A stretch of DNA of 36,120 nt from an uncultured Eubacteriales bacterium. Its GTDB lineage: Bacteria; Bacillota; Clostridia; Lachnospirales; Lachnospiraceae. Location of the stretch: assembly GCA_900315015.1 (NCBI GenBank), contig OMXJ01000031.1, positions 1 to 36,120 of the forward strand, read 5' to 3'. Both the position numbers and the translations under genes were made by a program. Below are positions 33,408-36,120 of the stretch, piece after piece. The notes beneath the pieces were generated by a model. That model made no database searches, was not told the DNA's origin, and saw only the letters and a program-made list of their open reading frames with translations. Within the stretch, counting starts at the first letter, position 1. Each line of letters opens with the position of its first letter.

Positions 33408-34682
33408 TTAAAACAATTCTACACGACCAAGCAACAGGTCTATGAGATTGCAATGGAAAATTCCGTTGTCATCATAAAAATTGTGAGGAATATCCATGCG
33501 AACAATGATTTTTTTGAAAAAGTCCTTTGTCAGCATCAGCGATGCAAGTTCAGAGGATTCCTTTTTTTCAGTATCCATCTGGAAAGCTGACTGAATGTAG
33601 ATTTTTTTATCTGCATCATTTACAACAAAGTCAATTTCCTTCTGCAAATTAGCACCGCCTGTACGGTCAGTCACAACTCCAACATCGACAGAATATCCTC
33701 GACGTAATAGTTCGTTGTAAATAATGTTCTCCATAATATGACCTGGGTCATATTGACGGTATTTAAGCCTTGCATTGCGAAGTCCAATATCCGTGTAGTA
33801 GTATTTGTTCGGATATTTGAAATAGGTCTTTCCTTTCACATCATAACGTTTGGCCATCGAAATAAGGAACGAATCGATGATGTGCTGCACATAGTTGGAA
33901 ACCAGTGTGGAATTGACCTTTTCGTTCTTCATGCTGGTCAGTGCATTGGCAATATTCGTAGGATTGGTCAGTGAACTGATTTGTGATGCAAGGAAATCCA
34001 AAATATCATTCAGAATATCCTCACGTTCGATACCATTACGCTCCACAATATCCTTGATATACAGTTCGCTGTATAGAGAGGACAGATAATCCTTTTTGTC
34101 CTTTTCATCTGTCAGTGCCAAGAGGCGTGGCATACCGCCGTAAAGCATATAGGTGTCCAGTGCTTTTTTTTCATCACCACCTACATGAGAATAGAACTCT
34201 TCAAAGGACAGTGGAAACACATGAATTTGCGTAGCACGGCCACGGAACTCTGTAGCGATATCCTTAGACAATCCTTTTGAATTACTACCAATCACATATA
34301 CATCCAGATTCTTATATGCCTTAAGTTCATTCAGCATATCATAGATAGAAACTTCAATGCCGCCATTTTCTTTATCAATCACTTTTGTGGTAAGCTGGAC
34401 CTCATCAATGAAAAGGTAGAATTTCTCGTCTTTCTTTCCGGAAACAAGGTCTTCAACATATTCACAAAGCGTGATTGGATTTCTGAACTTATAGTAACGT
34501 CTTTGGTCCAATTCGATTTTTATGACATGGTCTTCTTGAACTTCCTGTGAGAGAAGGTATTCATAGAACAAGTCAAACAGTAATACCGACTTTCCACAGC
34601 GGCGGATTCCGGTAATTACTTTAACCTCGCCGTTCCACATATGATGAATCATACGATTCAAATAAGAATCACGTTTAATCAT
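33408..34682 (-). CDS. AAA-type ATPase with DUF4143 domain
   Basis: A ~424-aa protein of the common AAA_14/DUF4143 group. Walker A is GIRRCGKS (about 25-32), Walker B is FYLFIDEVQ, and sensor-1 is YVIGSNS. The C-terminal DUF4143 part has YYYTDIGLRNA, ENIIYNELLRRGY and EIDFVV, a PD-(D/E)XK-like fold. The function of the family is unknown; its members spread between genomes and often occur near mobile genes. The ATG at 34682 is chosen because AGGTGA lies five bases before it. A GCGACG-ATTA-CGTCGC palindrome sits just upstream. Confidence 0.9.
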   Translation of the reverse strand: MIKRDSYLNRMIHHMWNGEVKVITGIRRCGKSVLLFDLFYEYLLSQEVQEDHVIKIELDQRRYYKFRNPITLCEYVEDLVSGKKDEKFYLFIDEVQLTTKVIDKENGGIEVSIYDMLNELKAYKNLDVYVIGSNSKGLSKDIATEFRGRATQIHVFPLSFEEFYSHVGGDEKKALDTYMLYGGMPRLLALTDEKDKKDYLSSLYSELYIKDIVERNGIEREDILNDILDFLASQISSLTNPTNIANALTSMKNEKVNSTLVSNYVQHIIDSFLISMAKRYDVKGKTYFKYPNKYYYTDIGLRNARLKYRQYDPGHIMENIIYNELLRRGYSVDVGVVTDRTGGANLQKEIDFVVNDADKKIYIQSAFQMDTEKKESSELASLMLTKDFFKKIIVRMDIPHNFYDDNGIFHCNLIDLLLGRVELF

Positions 34683-34700
34683 TATAATCACCTCGTACTT

Positions 34701-34716
34701 GCGACGATTACGTCGC
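34701..34716 (-). promoter_or_regulatory. Palindrome in the leader of the DUF4143 gene
   Basis: GCGACG-ATTA-CGTCGC, GC-rich against an AT-rich background, lies 18 nt before the start codon. TATACT (minus strand) about 10 nt further upstream could be the -10 box. The palindrome may be an operator or a start-proximal hairpin. Confidence 0.5.
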
Positions 34717-34775
34717 TACTTTCTTGTATAGTATACCACGAATTTCTAAAATTATCAATAGCATCGCAGAAAGTT

Positions 34776-34824
34776 GATTGTGTCAAGTATTCCTTAATTT
34801 TTACCTTTTGCAACGAAAATTATA
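34776..34824. repeat. Right copy of a ~50-bp imperfect direct repeat
   Basis: Matches 30613-30664 in the same orientation (see that entry). Here it lies in non-coding sequence upstream of the DUF4143 gene. The two copies enclose 4.2 kb containing the tiny ORFs, the zinc-ribbon pseudogene, the phosphoesterase, the recombinase remnant and the DUF4143 gene. Confidence 0.85.
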
Positions 34825-34884
34825 GTGCGCCATAAAACTTTTCTTATCATGAAATTGTTATGGGGATTTTTGAAATGGGCAGAC

Positions 34885-34922
34885 ATAGAAAAAGCTGCGG
34901 AGCGGAGAACGCTTCACAGCTT
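34885..34922 (-). terminator. Terminator of the membrane-protein gene
   Basis: AAGCTG/CAGCTT (34892-34897, 34917-34922) with an inner AGCG/CGCT stem across a 3x3 internal loop. On the minus strand the stem is followed by TTTCTATG, giving a run of five T with the last stem bases. It is 28 nt past the stop. Confidence 0.7.
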
Positions 34923-34950
34923 CGGAAGATATTTAATTATAAGGATAATA

Positions 34951-35583
34951 TCAATTGATTTCAATCTTATCATCTGTTTCATCATTTTTGGAGCTTATTA
35001 TGCCTTCGGTAGATGATTGTAAAGATTGAGTTGATTTGTAGTAGATAACTGTAGAATTAAAAATATATAATTGAAATGCATGACCAAATGTATCTGGGCC
35101 TGTTATTAAAGTTAAAAAAATCAAAATGAAAGAATATACTGCTGTACCAGTACACCAGTGTCGCCCATTTACAATTCCTATCCCCAATCCTCCTGCAATC
35201 AGCGATAGAATTGCTATTCCAATATATATCATAACAGAAAAATACATGGATATAGCCACAAGAGCATTTACTCCTGGAAGTGCTGTGTCGGGTCTTGATT
35301 GCAGTTCCTTTGCAGAAGTGTTAACAAAGTACGAAATAAGCATTAAACCAAGCGATGATGTTAATGTTGCGATTGAAACAATTATAAGTAACGTTTTGTT
35401 TGAACAGTTAAAAGCTAAAAACAATGCAGTCGCTATGATACCTAACGGTGTGATAAGATAAACCAATAGTTCCAAATAACTATGCAAACGAATATATTTA
35501 TATACAACCAGAACAGAAATCAACAACCCGATAAACAATAACAGAACACTTAATAGTATCCTTTCTTTAGAGAGTTTATTCAT
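34951..35583 (-). CDS. Hypothetical membrane protein, about 210 aa
   Basis: I do not recognise the family. Five or so hydrophobic segments are visible, the first at about 10-28 and others around ELLVYLITPLGIIATALFLA, IIVSIATLTSSLGLMLISYF and SMYFSVMIYIGIAILSLIAG. A short charged, Ser-rich C-terminal tail (EGIISSKNDETDDKIEIN) is probably cytosolic. The ATG at 35583 is chosen because GAGGTG lies five bases before it, rather than the longer frame. It has a terminator downstream and a perfect 20-bp palindrome 18 bp upstream. Confidence 0.7.
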   Translation of the reverse strand: MNKLSKERILLSVLLLFIGLLISVLVVYKYIRLHSYLELLVYLITPLGIIATALFLAFNCSNKTLLIIVSIATLTSSLGLMLISYFVNTSAKELQSRPDTALPGVNALVAISMYFSVMIYIGIAILSLIAGGLGIGIVNGRHWCTGTAVYSFILIFLTLITGPDTFGHAFQLYIFNSTVIYYKSTQSLQSSTEGIISSKNDETDDKIEIN

Positions 35584-35600
35584 GGAAACACCTCGCGAAT

Positions 35601-35620
35601 CATTGTGGCGCGCCACAATG
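35601..35620. promoter_or_regulatory. Perfect 20-bp palindrome upstream of membrane-protein gene
   Basis: CATTGTGGCGCGCCACAATG is a spacer-free palindrome ending 18 bp before the start codon. Its GC-rich centre stands out from the AT-rich surroundings. An operator is likely; no regulator gene is next to it. Confidence 0.6.
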
Positions 35621-35664
35621 CTGATTTGAACCTCAGCGGAACGGAAAGTGAGTGTGTAATTTCA

Positions 35665-35847
35665 TTACCACCAATTAACAATCACAGTTTTATTGTTTGA
35701 TTTTGCATATTCTAAGAATGCGTATAACAAGTTATAACATTCAATAGTCTCGTCATACTCAAAGTCTTTGTTTTTATATATACAGAGATCATTGAGATAT
35801 TCCTCTATATCTACCTTTATCCCCTGATTCTCGTATGTTCGTTCCAT
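35665..35847 (-). CDS. Small hypothetical protein, 60 aa
   Basis: A strongly acidic, Tyr/Asn-rich 60-residue frame ending in KTVIVNWW, without a clear ribosome binding site. The composition is protein-like (YLNDLCIYKNKDFEYDETIE). It could be a small unknown or the end of a broken larger gene. It resembles small immunity proteins in size and charge only. Confidence 0.4.
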   Translation of the reverse strand: MERTYENQGIKVDIEEYLNDLCIYKNKDFEYDETIECYNLLYAFLEYAKSNNKTVIVNWW

Positions 35848-35896
35848 CTGATTATAATCACGAGTGAAACCATTCCACCGTTTGTGGTAACTAATA

Positions 35897-36063
35897 AAAA
35901 GTTAAAACTAACTTTTCTGCCACTTCCCCTTTCAACGAGTTCCCTTTCACGGCTGTCTTATTACATACAACTCGCTAATCAGATTTGTGTAACTCTCTAA
36001 CTTAACCATAAGATTAAGTATGGGGCTTAAATTCGGAGTAACGGACTCCTATTTTGTTTATTT
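35897..36063 (-). ncRNA. Possible omega-RNA/right end of an IS605-type element
   Basis: The stretch after the TnpB stop carries several hairpins: GGAGT/ACTCC (36035-36049), ACTTAA/TTAAGT (36000-36019) and AAAAGTTA-AAAC-TAACTTTT (35897-35916). In IS200/IS605 and IS607 elements the transcript over the tnpB 3' end and right end forms the guide omega-RNA. The exact element end and the guide cannot be fixed without comparing insertion sites. Confidence 0.45.
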
Positions 36064-36120
36064 CTATGCTACTTTTATCTTCTTAAACTTATTACAGTTT
36101 TCAATATTGATTGCTGCGTT
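36064..36120 (-). CDS. tnpB: TnpB (IS605 OrfB) transposon nuclease, 3' end only
   Basis: The last 18 codons in the window read NAAINIENCNKFKKIKVA and a stop. NAAINI is the hallmark just after the third RuvC aspartate in TnpB proteins. The rest of the gene lies beyond the right edge. It indicates an IS200/IS605- or IS607-type insertion entering the window from the right. Confidence 0.75.
   Translation of the reverse strand, partial: NAAINIENCNKFKKIKVA

Noticed and set aside
1-36120. tRNA or rRNA genes
   Set aside because: No T-loop-like GTTCGAATC sequences in cloverleaf context and no rRNA-like stretches were seen.

Overview
The window is AT-rich and almost entirely minus-strand. Its gene content suggests a Lachnospiraceae-type anaerobic Firmicute of the Butyrivibrio/Pseudobutyrivibrio/Roseburia kind. 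The clues are pyruvate formate-lyase with its activase, an intracellular GH51 arabinofuranosidase, a CE2-type SGNH esterase lipoprotein, meso-diaminopimelate dehydrogenase, strong AGGAGG-type ribosome binding sites, and diguanylate cyclases. The taxonomic call is inference; no rRNA or tRNA gene was seen.

Layout. 1-2.4 kb: an AT-rich spacer, then a hipBA-type toxin-antitoxin pair with a palindromic operator at its start site. 2.4-7.0 kb: a four-gene operon (FIST-GGDEF cyclase, membrane-anchored HEXXHXXGXXD metallopeptidase, DUF4236 protein, unknown protein) behind one good promoter. 7.0-7.7 kb: a remnant of an ABC exporter beside a 16-bp tandem array. 7.7-12.4 kb: a PHP-family phosphatase, then pflB and pflA. 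Each pfl gene has its own consensus FNR box (TTGAT-N4-ATCAA) placed exactly as in class II activated promoters. 12.5-19.4 kb: abfA, metY, a CE2-type esterase, ddh, and a Crp/FNR-family regulator with an N-terminal Cys cluster and an E-x2-SR recognition helix, a good candidate reader of the pfl boxes. 19.4-22.8 kb: an ABC-2 exporter operon with a HAD phosphatase, a LytTR remnant, and a PlsC-like acyltransferase. 22.9-24.5 kb: an ArsB/NhaD-type permease behind what reads as a yybP-ykoY (Mn2+) riboswitch with terminator. 24.5-28.3 kb: an NrtR-like Nudix regulator with two operators and a large Cache-GGDEF protein. 28.5-30.5 kb: a serine hydrolase and MerR regulator behind a 19-bp-spacer MerR-type promoter.

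30.5-36.1 kb is a worn accessory region. It holds three tiny overlapping ORFs resembling a polymorphic-toxin/immunity remnant, a frameshifted zinc-ribbon gene, a metallophosphoesterase, the C-terminal remnant of a serine recombinase, a DUF4143 ATPase, a membrane protein, and at the right edge the last codons of a TnpB gene with a structured 3' flank. A ~50-bp imperfect direct repeat occurs at 30.6 and 34.8 kb.

The most interesting signals are regulatory. They are the paired FNR promoters with their likely regulator, the Mn2+ riboswitch in front of an unexpected transporter family, the inverted repeat over the metY promoter, and intergenic tandem arrays, three of which share a CT(A/G)GTT core.
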